Shown: positions 34,001 through 44,035, counted from the stretch's first letter. The stretch is DNA of 64,000 nucleotides from Prostheceraeus crozeri (GCA_907163375.1 CAJQUW010014413.1:1-64000); one strand, 5' to 3'. Made by a program: numbers and translations. The notes: generated by a model not told the origin, from the sequence alone.

Positions 34001-36109
34001 AAATTTTCAAAATTTTACCCAAACAAAGCCACTCTGACACTTAGGATTTTTTCAGGTGAGCGAGCTCCGACCTAAAATCTTGTAACCGCTCTAACTTTTG
34101 AACGGCTGGTCCGATTGACTCGCAACAAAAAAATGTTGTCGAGCAGTTTTTCATCCTCTTTCGAATGCAACCCGAACGAACAAAATCCGTTCACTAGAAG
34201 CCAAGATTGAAGCGAGCTGTCCAGAGGGGGGAGGTCAGTGAAATTTGATGAAAAATGTTTTGGTGACGGTGCCAGGTCGAAATTCCACACTTTGGAAAAT
34301 TTTCAAAATTTTACCCATACAAAGCCACTCTGACACTTAGGATTTTTTCAGGTGAGCGAGCTCCGACCTAAAATCTTGTAACCGCTCTAACTTTTGAACG
34401 GCTGGTCCGATTGACTCGCAACAAAAAATGTTGTCGAGCAGTTTTTCATACTCTTTCGAATGCAACCCGAACGAACAAAATCCGTTCACTAGAACCAAAG
34501 TTAGAAGATTGCTGTCGGGGGGGGGTCAGTGAAATTTGATGAAAAATGTTTTGGTGGCGGTCCCAGGTCGAAATTCCACACTTTGGAAAATTTTCAAAAT
34601 TTTACCCATACAAAGCCACTCTGACACTTAGGATTTTTTCAGGTGAGCGAGCTCCGACCTAAAATCTTGTAACCGCTCTAACTTTTGAACGGCTGGTCCG
34701 ATTGACTCGCAACAAAAAATGTTGTCGAGCAGTTTTTCATACTCTTTCGAATGCAACCCGAACGAACAAAATCCGTTCACTAGAACCAAAGTTAGAAGAT
34801 TGCTGTCGGGGGGGGGGTCAGTGAAATTTGATGAAAAATGTTTTGGTGGCGGTCCCAGGTCGAAATTCTTCACTTTGGAAAATTTTCAAAATTTTACCCA
34901 TACAAAGCCACTCTGACACCTAGGATTTTTTCAGGTGAGCGAGCTCCGACCTAAAATCTTGTAACCGCTCTAACTTTTGAACGAAGACAGATATGAACAA
35001 GCCGTTTCTTTCACTGAATTTGTCTCACTCTTAGCTTTCAAACGAAGTATGGCACGACAAAATCCGTCCACTAGAAGCCAAGATCGAAGCTAGCTGTCCA
35101 GAGGGGGGGAGGTCAGTGAAATTTGATGAAAAATGTTTTGGTGACGGTGCCAGGTCGAAATTCCACACTTTGGAAAATTTTCAAAATTTTACCCATACAA
35201 AGCCACTCTGACACTTAGGATTTTTTCAGGTGAGCGAGCTCCGACCTAAAATCTTGTAACCGCTCTAACTTTTGAACGGCTGGTCCGATTGACTCGCAAC
35301 AAAAAATGTTGTCGAGCAGTTTTTCATACTCTTTCGAATGCAACCCGAACGAACAAAATCCGTTCACTAGAACCAAAGTTAGAAGATTGCTGTCGGGGGG
35401 GGGGGGTCAGTGAAATTTGATGAAAAATGTTTTGGTGGCGGTCCCAGGTCGAAATTCCACACTTTGGAAAATTTTCAAAATTTTACCCATACAAAGCCAC
35501 TCTGACACTTAGGATTTTTTCAGGTGAGCGAGCTCCGACCTAAAATCTTGTAACCGCTCTAACTTTTGAACGGCTGGTCCGATTGACTCGCAACAAAAAA
35601 TGTTGTCGAGCAGTTTTTCATACTCTTTCGAATGCAACCCGAATGAACAAAATCCGTTCACTAGAACCAAAGTTAGAAGATTGCTGTCGGGGGGGGGGGT
35701 CAGTGAAATTTGATGAAAAATGTTTTGGCGACGGTGCCAGGTCGAAATTCCACACTTTGGAAAATTTTCAAAATTTTACCCATACAAAGCCACTCTGACA
35801 CTTAGGATTTTTCAGGTGAGCTACGACAGTCCACCCTCCCAACCTGGCCGGCACACCACGCCAACCTAGACACCACATCACCGCGCGCTATACGACGGTC
35901 GGCCAGAGGGGGGGGAGGACGACGACGTCAGCGAACCTGACGGACGCACGTGGCCGGCACACCACGACACTCTGCCGTTCCAGAGGGGGGGGGACGTCAG
36001 ACCCGAAGCACCACGGCGGCCGACCACGACACTCTGCCGGTCCAGAGGGGGGGAAGTCAGCGACGGCGGCCATCTTGCGCTATCCAGAAGTGGAGTTTTA
36101 CTTACTACT
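31030..36109. repeat. Right-arm terminal repeat array
   Basis: Inverted and expanded version of the left array (5.1 kb against 2.8 kb), with more copies of the unit containing TCCACACTTTGGAAAATTTT and G runs of 7-14. The GC-rich terminal block (GCCGGCC, GCGCGC) occurs at the outer end and also once internally near 32,695-32,865, so units were shuffled. Open frames at 31,723-32,232, 33,428-33,994 and others are translations of this repeat. Confidence 0.9.
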
Positions 36110-36115
36110 CTCATC
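36110..36115. repeat. Right target-site duplication CTCATC
   Basis: Partner of 14,458-14,463; see the palindromic element. Confidence 0.93.
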
Positions 36116-37642
36116 AGCTCTTCGGAAACACTCAAAAGATAACGGAAACGATCTCTTTTGTTCTTGGAGATCGACTCAAAAATCGTGTGATACAAGACAT
36201 AGCCTGCAAGCGATCCGAGATCAATCATAGTCATGAAGAGTCGCACGGGCCATCTTCTCGTTGCTCTTCGTGTGGTGAAATGCGCTACCATCGAGTCCAT
36301 TACGTCAACACCACACTTTTGTGAATTGTAGTCAGCGATCATATTCGGTTTGTATGGCGGCGCAGAATCAACACGATTGTCAAAATGCGAAGATGGAAGA
36401 AGAACAACACATTTGCCTTTTTTCGGAATGTATGAAACAAGTGTTGCATGTTCGGAATGTCCGAACAGAGAAGAATGCACTAACCTCCCGTGGGGATCGT
36501 TGAATTCTGCAGGAATTTCCCTTTGGTTTTTTTAATCATGGTCCCGAGGTATGTTATATTGTGCTGCTTCAATTCCAAAAGAAGATCATAGGATGAAAAG
36601 AAGTTATCAGCGCAAATGTTTCTTACGCTGTTGAACAATGACTCCGTCAGATCGATCACTACTCGCTTGGATTGCCCAACTTCACGTTGATGATCATTTG
36701 GCTGTCTAACACAGTATACTTGGCCGTTGAATGGGTAAAAAGTTTCCGAATCGCACAACCACCATATCTTCCTGCCGTACTTAGCGGGCTTTGATGGAAT
36801 GTATTGACAAAGTGGGCACTTGCCCCTGAATGGAGTCAACATTTCGTCAATAGTGCAGTTAGGTCCGGGGTTGTTTGACGATCGTAGCCGTGACACGAAT
36901 AATTCCCACATTTCACGAATCGGTGCCAGTTTATCTACCCGTCGTCTCTCAGTTCTCGTGTTATGGTCATCAAAGCGGAGATGACGCAGGATAAGTGAGA
37001 ACCGCTCCCTTGACATCGTGGCATTGTTGATAGGCCTTCCACGTTCAGTCTGGAAAAGTTCATCAATCGACAAGCGATTATCGTGATAGGCACCAGCCAA
37101 TATCAACAGTCCCACAAAGCCGTAAAATTCATCAAGACCAACGCAACTTGCGTTTGAATTCGACGCAGTCAGCTTAGCATTGGTTGCAATGAGAACTTTC
37201 TCAATCAGATCTCCATGGAAGACTGAAGGAAAGTGTCTGCTGGTGATGACAAATGTTTATCTCGTACATGACGAGGAATAGATCGACGTTGACGTAAAAC
37301 ATTCACTGATCGCGTTTGAGACGACGGAGGTGGTGTAATTCGCTACTGAATCGTTCCACACCGTAACTTGTAGAAATTCGAATTTGAAGTCGCATGTTCG
37401 TCAGGAGAAGTAGGCCTAGGCTTAGTATCACCATCAGTGGCGTTATCATCGTCACACGATGCAGCTTCGTCACCAGAGATGTGGCTTGAGTGCACGGCTG
37501 AAGACATCGATGCATCTATCTCAGAATCACTCTGATCTTCGTCGTTGTCATCTGAACAGATATCAGACTCGTCGTCGTCGTCGACAATATAACCATACAG
37601 TTCTACAGGACGCCGGGTTCGCTGCGGGTAGCGCTCAGCCAT
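36116..37642 (-). pseudogene. piggyBac transposase, N-terminal and catalytic part
   Basis: Three pieces make up most of the protein: an acidic N-terminus (37,343-37,642), the first catalytic region (36,480 to about 37,200; TIDEML carries the first Asp, ADNFFSS the second) and the last region (36,116-36,480; KCGVDVMDSM carries the third Asp). Spacing and sequence fit the DDD transposases of the piggyBac family. Frame changes between the pieces, near 37,250-37,340 and near 36,480, show earlier decay, and the 21.6-kb element then separated the zinc-finger end (14,193-14,457). Confidence 0.85.
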
Positions 37643-37849
37643 CTCTCGAGAATGTAAGTCACTCGGTTTTCACTTCTCACGCCATGAGCGGAAATTCCAT
37701 TGTTTGTCATTTTCTTGAATTTCATTGGCTGTTTCAGCACGCTGTCTCTGCCAGTTAGCAATAGGGAAAGTTGCATGGAAAAACTGCTTCGCTGCTGTAA
37801 ACGAGGAGACTCGTCGTTCGGAATACAGAAACTGAAATATAACATTCTT

Positions 37850-38081
37850 GTGGGATGGGTCAAATTTACCCACCTCAGCCGTTCGCGTGGTAATTTTTTT
37901 AAAATCAGTGTAACATAAAAAGTATACAACATTTGGGTCTGAAATTCCATTTGAATTCGCGCAATACCAAACTGTAGGATGTCAGAAAAAATTGGGTGCC
38001 AATCGGATATAGTTTGCGAATTATCGCATTATAAATGAGCAAGTGGGCCAAATTGACCCACCTCCGCAGTACGCGGGTTAA
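37850..38081 (-). mobile_element. Right end of the piggyBac element (TTAA)
   Basis: The sequence GTGGG..CAAATT..ACCCACCTC followed by CGCGGGTTAA ends at 38,081; read from outside it is TTAACCCGCG, as expected for a piggyBac terminus with its TTAA target. A related subterminal copy, ending CGCGTGGTAA, lies at 37,852-37,893. Confidence 0.65.
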
Positions 38082-38186
38082 ATGAACTCGAGGTGACACA
38101 GTTGGGTATTGTTACCAAATGTGAAATATGCAAATGCTTGCAGTTTTGAAGAAATTGCCACAGAATTGACTGATCATGACATAGAG

Positions 38187-39990
38187 TAGGGATATATAGG
38201 TAGCAGTGGCGTCTTCTTCGTACCTGCGACGCCTTCGGCGCATACTCAAAAATAATTTTCCATTAGAATCCCATCCCAGGCGCAAGCGCAAAATGAGCAA
38301 CGATGAGTCATCATGCTACCTCAGCCCCCTCAGCCTGGAAGGAAGGGAGATGGCCAAGGATGTGCTGGGAGGAATGGGTCCGAGAGGAGGTAACTGTTCC
38401 TTACCCCCCCCCTCTGGAAGGAAGGAAGGAGTTTTCCAGCAAGGGGTGGAATGTGGGAAGGATATAGTGAGGAAAAGGTGGGTTTTGGTGCTTTTTGGGA
38501 TGAGAAAAGTTGGAAATCGTCATGAAGGAGGGTTCGGATGTGAAATTGGAGGTCAGAATCGGAATTTACGTGAAATGTTGGGTGGGGAAGGAAGGCAGGG
38601 AGGAGTTTTCCTGAGAGGTAAGGGGTGGAATCTCTGAAAACGTCAGAGTTGGAAAAGTCAGGTTTTGGATGTTTTGGGATGATAAAGTCCATTTTTCGAC
38701 ATGAAGGAGGCCTCGGATGGGAAAACGGAGTGCAAATTCGCACGTTTTGGCCAATGTTGGGTCTAGGAACTTCGTTCCAGCTAAATCGGAGAGTAAAAGT
38801 TCTGACCTCCCCCCCCTCCTGTCAGACTTCCAACTTTGGTGCTAGAGATCGTAGAAAGTCGTGTGATAGCCCATTTGAAAGCCAAGAGTGAGAAAAATGC
38901 AGTGAGAAGCTCAGTTTGGTCCTATTTTCCTAGAGAGGAAAATGGCAGGAAAACGTCAGAGTTGGAAAAGGCAGGTTTTGGATGTTTTGGGATGAGAAAA
39001 GTCGTTTTTTTGTACGAAGGAGGCCCCGCATGGGAGAACGGAGGCCAGATTCGGAATCTACGTGAAATGTTGGGATAGGAAGGATGTTTCCAGCGACATC
39101 GGAGAGAAAAAATTTCGAGGACGTCCCCCCCTCCTGTCAGACTTCCAACATTGGTGCAGAGATCGTAGAAAGTCGTGTGATAGCTCATTTGAATGCCAAG
39201 AGTGAGAAAAATGCAGTGAGAAGCTCAGTTTGGTCTTATTTTCCTAGAGAGGAAAATGGCAGGAAAACGTCAGAGTTGGAAAAGGCAGGTTTTGGATGTT
39301 TTGGGATGAGAAAAGTCGTTTTTTCTACGAAGGAGGCCCCGGATGGGAAAACGGAGGCCAGATTCGGAATCTACGTGAAATGTTGGGATAGGAAGGATGT
39401 TTCCAGCGACATCGGGGGGAAAAAATTTCGAGGACGTCCCCCCCCCTCCTGTCAGACTTCCAACTTTGGTGCTAGAGATCGTAGAAAGTCGTGTGATAGC
39501 TCATTTGAATGCCAAGATTGAGAAAAATGCAGTGAAAAGCTCAGTTTGGTCCTATTTTCCTGGAGAGAAAAATGGCAGGAAAACGTCAGAGTTGGAAAAG
39601 GCAGGTTTTGGATGTTTTGGGATGAGAAAGTCCATTTTTCGACATGAAGGAGGCCTCGGATGGGAAAACGGAGTGCAAATTCGGACGTTTTGGCCAATGT
39701 TGGGTCTAGGAACTTCGTTCCAGCTCAATCGGAGAGTAAAAGTTCTGACCTCCCCCCCTTCCTCCTGTCAAACTTCCAACTTTGGTGTTAGAGATCGTAG
39801 AAAGTCGTGCAATAGCTCATTTGAAAGCCAAGAGTGAGAAAAATTCAGTAGAAGAAACGGCTTGTTCCTATCTGCCTTCGTTTAGAGGTGAGACGCCATT
39901 GAAAATTTGGGACATTGACGAAAATACGACAGAGTTAGAATTTTTACGAAAACGGCTCTAGCGGGTGAAGCAAGCCTCGGACGGGAAAAC
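38187..39990. repeat. Left repeat array of Polinton segment A
   Basis: Four to five units of about 310 bp share GGTTTTGGATGTTTTGGGAT, a GGAGGCC..GGATGGGAAAACGGAG block, a C run beside CTGTCAGACTTCCAAC, and GAAAGTCGTGTGATAGCTC. The last unit (39,850-39,945) switches to the form seen in the palindromic element (AAACGGCTTGTTCCTATCTG). Inverted units lie at 52,440-52,940. This looks like a diverged version of the same terminal array. The outer end is not certain; AGTAGGGATATATAGG at 38,187 is a candidate. Confidence 0.65.
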
Positions 39991-40070
39991 AGAGACCAGA
40001 TTTGGAATCAGTGTGCCATTTTACAGCTGAATGTCATTCATGCTATGTCTCCAAAGTGATAGGAAGAAAG

Positions 40071-40493
40071 ATGACAGAAGCAGTAGAGTTCACGAATGAA
40101 TTTTGTTCACTACGTTTTCATCGACAAAGTCTTCGTGGTGTGATTAGGGACTACATCATCTCATTTCATCATGAAGAGGCAGACTTAGAATTTGCTATTG
40201 CTAAAGGTTACTTCGTTTTCCAACTGCTCATGGACAGTTTGATGAATAAAGATGTGAAAGGTCGATTAGTTGCAGAGATTGAATTTGAGAAAGTGACTGA
40301 TGAACATGCAGGTGAACGTGTAGTGTTTCAATTTGCATCCTATTCTGCAGAGACGATACATGATCCCAAAGATTTCTATCAGCGACACATAGCGAAAATT
40401 GCATCTCGACTAGATTCATTTCATGAGCATGGATCCAACTTGCTCTTATGTCGCATAAAACACATTCATATTCAACTCAATGTGCTAAACTAG
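40071..40493 (+). CDS. Stand-alone pol N-terminal-domain protein, copy a
   Basis: About 140 residues from MTEAVEFTNEF. I chose this start because the other two family members begin at the matching point, shortly before the conserved HRQSLRG block. It contains SLRGVIRDY, a long helix-rich middle, FQFASYS, RHIAKIASRLDSF and a GS..LL..I..IHIQL ending. Two more copies lie at 49,491-49,943 and 63,188-63,596. The same order of motifs occurs in the polymerase N-terminus (47,140-47,510: SLERLVRDY, IASCAADL, RHATYLVSNLNKF, then I..VDIKINL). The family therefore seems to be a detached polymerase domain; function unknown. Confidence 0.75.
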   Translation: MTEAVEFTNEFCSLRFHRQSLRGVIRDYIISFHHEEADLEFAIAKGYFVFQLLMDSLMNKDVKGRLVAEIEFEKVTDEHAGERVVFQFASYSAETIHDPKDFYQRHIAKIASRLDSFHEHGSNLLLCRIKHIHIQLNVLN

Positions 40494-40631
40494 ATTTGAC
40501 TACAAGATTTGGGAAAAGCATTCATGAGTCAGTCGTCCGCGTGCCTTTTTTTCCCGGCCGCAACGAAGTCAGGGGAGAAACGGAGGTCTCTGATTGGCTC
40601 TCATAGTGTCAAATGTGGATTCGCAGGAGAC

Positions 40632-40639
40632 TATAAAAG
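40632..40639 (+). promoter_or_regulatory. TATA box of the proline-rich gene
   Basis: TATAAAAG, 128 bp before the preferred ATG at 40,768; the leader holds TCATTTCATT-type sequence as in the small genes of the palindromic element. Confidence 0.6.
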
Positions 40640-40767
40640 CAGACGTCTCCCCATTTTCTCTTCATTTCATTCTCTTGACTTGGAAAGCGTGTGTGACTTG
40701 CTCAAGCCATTCTCCCCTCTCAACTTTGTCTGATTCAATCCTGTTTGCAAATTTACAAGTGAGTGTC

Positions 40768-41001
40768 ATGACTGTGTGGCCTAAACCTTACCAACATTTT
40801 AGAAGAGAGACGCAGGAGAGTGTGTGGCCGATGATTGTACAAGCTTATTTTGTTGAACCATCACCACCACCACCGCCTCTACCACCTAGACGCTTTACCT
40901 TTAAGTCTTTTAGGGAATTGAAACTCAATTCGGGTCCTAAGGCCAAGACATTTAATTTACTGGACGATGACGAAGACTTAGACTTTGGTGATAAGCTTTA
41001 A
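40768..41001 (+). CDS. Small proline-rich protein (77 aa)
   Basis: From MTVWPKPYQHF the protein runs to an acidic tail DDDEDLDFGDKL, with a run of prolines, PPPPPLPPRR, in the middle. The open frame extends upstream to 40,594, but that part would lie before the message start set by the TATA box. Poly-proline runs of this type often bind SH3, WW or EVH1 domains; that role is inference. A histone-like hairpin starts 21 nt after the stop. Confidence 0.6.
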   Translation: MTVWPKPYQHFRRETQESVWPMIVQAYFVEPSPPPPPLPPRRFTFKSFRELKLNSGPKAKTFNLLDDDEDLDFGDKL

Positions 41002-41021
41002 ATCATGTCAACGCTCCAAAA

Positions 41022-41037
41022 AGTCCTCTTAAGGACC
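41022..41037 (+). terminator. Histone-like 3' stem-loop after proline-rich gene
   Basis: AGTCCTCTTAAGGACC forms a 5-bp stem (the sixth pair is A-C) with the same CTTA loop, is preceded by an A run and followed by ACC. Stem bases differ from the palindrome's hairpins while pairing is kept at most positions. Confidence 0.6.
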
Positions 41038-41079
41038 ACCTCATATGTCACTGCTAAGCTAACGATTTTCTTTTCTCTG

Positions 41080-41808
41080 ATGATCATGAATGTACGTAGT
41101 GGTATTCGTTCGTTACAGACTGCCATGGCCATGAATCCTACTCCAACTGCAGCATCACTGAATCCTCAACATCTCGAGCTGTGGAATCCGAAAATTGAAA
41201 AGGTAATTCACGGCTATCCTACCTACAAACAACAAGTGCGCTACAACGGTGTTCGACTCTATCTTCAAACGCCGGCGGTATACTTACCAAACGTGGATAC
41301 GCAAGTAAATCATTGCGGTCAAAACCTGAGTATCCCTATTGATAATTGGTTGCGTCAGCAGCTTGACATTCTAGAAGACGTTGTGAGGCAAAAGGATCTT
41401 ATTCCCACTGAACTATTACAGTTGTGGCCAGAAAAGAAAACTTCTTATTATAAACCTTTGTATCGCAGCACTCGCTGCTATATTTTGCAAAGCAAGTATT
41501 GTAAAGTCACTTCAGGAGTGACAGTTGAACAGTCAGTTGAAACAGAATTGTCATCGCTAGTTGCAGGCTTTTATTCCTTTCATATTGAGGTGCCTGCTGT
41601 TTATGTGGGACATCATCAATCTGACGGGAATTTGATTTATCTCAATTTGCGCATTGCTCAAATTCATCATCAACCTGGGTTAACAGGTCTTGATCACATT
41701 GAGAAAGTCATTGATTCTTTTGTCAAAGAGTGTCAAGAACCTGTCACCAAACCTATACGTCGTCGCGCATCAAAGAAAGATGGTGTTACCACCAAAGAGA
41801 AATCTTAA
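41080..41808 (+). CDS. Unknown Polinton early protein, possible ssDNA-binding
   Basis: About 242 residues from the ATG at 41,080; the longer frame from 41,005 would include the preceding gene's 3' hairpin. Two halves look related: RLYLQTPAVYLP near residue 60 and FYSFHIEVPAVYVG near residue 170. A basic tail (RRRASKKD) ends it. The alternating strands, the YKPLYRSTRCYIL segment and the position beside a DNA polymerase gene would fit an OB-fold single-stranded-DNA-binding protein, but I see no diagnostic motif. Treat the function as a guess. Confidence 0.55.
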   Translation: MIMNVRSGIRSLQTAMAMNPTPTAASLNPQHLELWNPKIEKVIHGYPTYKQQVRYNGVRLYLQTPAVYLPNVDTQVNHCGQNLSIPIDNWLRQQLDILEDVVRQKDLIPTELLQLWPEKKTSYYKPLYRSTRCYILQSKYCKVTSGVTVEQSVETELSSLVAGFYSFHIEVPAVYVGHHQSDGNLIYLNLRIAQIHHQPGLTGLDHIEKVIDSFVKECQEPVTKPIRRRASKKDGVTTKEKS

Positions 41809-41809
41809 G

Positions 41810-41989
41810 TATTGTAATCAGTTAGTATGTAGTAAATGTGGAAAACGCGGATTCTACTCCTTCGAAATTAAAATTCAAACCATCTACATGGGTCCGCGCA
41901 GGGACGGAAGGTTGTTTACGTTGAATCCCTATCTTGTCTCCATCACCTTTAAAAATGATGTCCATTTTGATGATGATCAACTACAGTAA
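41810..41989 (+). pseudogene. Partial duplicate of the preceding gene
   Basis: An overlapping frame continues with CSKCGKRGFYSFEIKIQTIY and MGPRRDGRLFTLN, closely resembling the FYSFHIEVPAVY region of the preceding protein. It may be a truncated second copy or a last exon used by splicing. A CxxC pair is unique to it. Confidence 0.45.
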
Positions 41990-42018
41990 CACTCTCCACA
42001 CACTGAGAACGCACCATC

Positions 42019-42061
42019 GGTCTTTATGAGACCGCGGCCTAACGGCCACCGTATCAAGAAA
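42019..42061 (+). terminator. Variant 3' hairpin with purine-rich downstream element
   Basis: After GAGAACGCACCATC, nearly the same leader as in the palindromic element, comes GGTCTTTATGAGACC (5-bp stem), and 20 nt later CAAGAAAGA. The latter equals the downstream element that pairs with U7 RNA in classical histone genes. The hairpin is shorter than the standard one. Confidence 0.5.
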
Positions 42062-42144
42062 GAAATGTACACTCACCATGCCACACATGAACTCTCTCCT
42101 TCTTTCTTAGGCATATCATTCTTCACTCAGGTTTAAAACATATG

Positions 42145-42769
42145 GAAATTATCAGCATGCCTCTATGTATCATGGAAAAGTCAGTGTGTTACATTTCATG
42201 ATACGAAACGTCAACTTCAGATAACTCTAGAACGCTTTCAACTACGAAGGTTACATCGCGCAATCCTATCCAACTCTTGCCGTGTCATTAACGTAGGAGA
42301 CGGCATTGTATTTATTCGCATTCAAGAGATGATTCTACATAATGATCATTGCTACATCGTGATTCCAAAACCCTCATGGGAAAAGTATAAAACGGAAGTT
42401 CACTCAACCCTCATGTCATTTGTGAGTCATGCTCCCCATCCGCATCATCAACGCCATGCGCGAAATGAATCTCTGAAGAGACATCGATTTAGAACAGTTG
42501 CATACCCATCTACCCGATTCAGTCTATCGTCGCGGTCGTCCGCAAATGTTGGTCATTCGCATGAGCAATGGTCGAAATATTCAAATCTTTCGCTGCGGCA
42601 AAATCCAAGTCCTAGGAAACCTTTCTCATTTCGTGATGCAGTCCATGTGTTACGAAGTCGTCAAGAAAATGCGAACACTCATGCCTCATCTACGCCTCAC
42701 TCCCCTGACATTGAAGAATATAGTAGTGTCTGTTCAATTGAAGATGTTAGTGAATCTAGCCAACATTAA
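42145..42769 (+). pseudogene. PC4-like protein gene, segment A copy
   Basis: The frame covering about 42,140-42,769 aligns with the gene at 56,700-57,350: ITLERFQLRRLHRAI, then GDGIVFIRIQ, then SWEKYK..VHS. The arrangement (a strand, ITL..FQ.L, then helix) resembles the C-terminal DNA-binding domain of the transcription coactivator PC4/Sub1. No ATG precedes the conserved part in this frame (first ATG is at 42,329), and an ATG-started leader at 42,141 is in another frame, so the 5' part is frameshifted or spliced. Its last 340 bp overlap the TBP-like frame. PC4 relationship is tentative. Confidence 0.4.
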
Positions 42770-42968
42770 AACCAGTAATCATTGTATATTTTATGAAACT
42801 GAACTCTTTCCTGCTGCTTTGATTTGGAAGTGGCATCCTGTACATATTGCAGTGTTTCACAACGGACATTGTATCATGACTGGTTTACGTGATATCAGTA
42901 AAGTAGCTGACATTGTTAAATCTTTAATGCGTTATCTGTATGAGTCACAGTTAATAGAATCGTGTTAA
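42429..42968 (+). pseudogene. TBP-like protein, segment A copy
   Basis: The frame gives two repeats of the TATA-binding-protein fold: RPQMLVIRMSNGRNIQIFRC with GKIQVLG, and ETELFPAALIWKW, HIAVFHNGHCIMTGL. These match TBP's pattern of Y.PELFPgLI, a strand with FxxGKxVxTG, and a helix after each. Compared with the copy at 57,022, an in-frame TGA lies at 42,474-42,476; translation could still start later (TTG-led frame from 42,498), which would lose the first strand. Probably a decaying copy, though most of the DNA-binding saddle is present. Confidence 0.75.
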
Positions 42969-42969
42969 T

Positions 42970-44030
42970 CACATGATGTGTTTTGAATGAGTCATCGCAA
43001 TGAACTATCGCCCACACTCTTGTCGGTGAAAAGGTCATCAACAAGGTTCTTCGCTTTATGATGAGTCAACGCTATTTATAGACATGAAATGATGTCCACA
43101 CACGTGTCAGTGGAAAGGTTGAACAAGACTGATTAGATTCTTATCTAACTGACTGGCGCTTTACCACTTCATGAGTCAGAGCTATTTATAGACATGAGTC
43201 AGCAAAGTGGTTGATGCTTCCTAAGCCGAAGAAATTGTCATGATGTTACATTCGTTGGTGAGGATGATAACTTACAAACTCTGACATGGTTATGACTTCA
43301 TTTTATACTTTACCTATCTTGCAAACTCTGAAATGATTCTAACATTAATTCAAACTTTACAATCATCAACGTTATTTCTAACTTTACAAACGTCAACTTT
43401 ATTTCTAACTTTACAATCAGTGGAGTGATTCTGACTTCATTTATATTTCACCTATCTTACAAACAGCGACATGGTTATAACTTTATTTCTAACTTCACAA
43501 TCATCAACTTTATTTCTAACTTTACAAACGTCAACTTTATTTCTAAATTTACAAACAGTGAAGTGATTCTGACTTCATTTATATTTCACCTATCTTACAA
43601 ACAGCGGCATGGTTATAACTTTATTTCTAACTTTACAATCATCAACTTTATTTCCAACTTTACCCATCATACAAAATGATCAAAACTTTTACTTCTGTCT
43701 ATTGAGTGATAATCCCATCTTTATGTCAAAAGAAAAACGAGACAGTCTGTACATGATATGTTATTGAATGAAAGACATTTCATCACAGTCACACATAGTT
43801 ACTACTGATGGTAGCAGAAAACAAAGTTTTTATGGCTCACATCGCCGGAGAAAACAAAGTCACTCATGTGCAGAGAGAAAACAAAGTCAGGAAAACCAGT
43901 TGATATGCAAGTCATAATATGAAGTGATCAGGACTTGGACGCATGTTACAAGGCACTCACTCACAACACCCCATAGAAAACGCCATGGAGTGAAAAAGCA
44001 AAACATCAACCACAACAGAGAGGAAGCATT
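42970..44030 (-). repeat. TTTATTTCTAAC repeats between convergent genes
   Basis: Between the TBP-like gene (plus) and the polymerase (minus), the interval 43,260-43,680 has about 15 units such as AACTTTATTTCTAACTTTAC. On the minus strand these are AATAAA-bearing units like those in the palindrome's satellites, downstream of the polymerase stop. The flanks contain GAGAAAACAAAGT repeats near 43,815-43,890. No gene seen. Confidence 0.75.
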
Positions 44031-44035
44031 CATCA

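Larger units (their letters stand above)
14464..36109. mobile_element. 21.6-kb palindromic Polinton-type element
   Basis: The ends are AGTAGTAAGTAAAACTCC and its reverse complement, flanked by the 6-bp duplication CTCATC. Nearly the whole element is an inverted repeat: left arm 14,464-24,147, spacer 24,148-24,237, right arm 24,238-36,109. Each arm holds a terminal repeat array, a TATA/intron leader, a coiled-coil gene, small genes with histone-like 3' hairpins, and an AATAAA-bearing satellite. There is no integrase, polymerase or capsid gene, so it is non-autonomous. Its 5'-AG end and 6-bp duplication match Polintons, and segment A (50.2-52.9 kb) contains a diverged copy of the right arm next to Polinton genes, which makes mobilisation by a Polinton integrase likely. 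That last step is inference. Confidence 0.88.

Noticed and set aside
37459-37918. Plus-strand frames opposite the piggyBac N-terminus
   Set aside because: Shadows of the minus-strand transposase and its terminal repeats.
38206-38637. 143-codon frame near the start of segment A
   Set aside because: Gly/Arg-rich translation of repeat-array units; no separate evidence.
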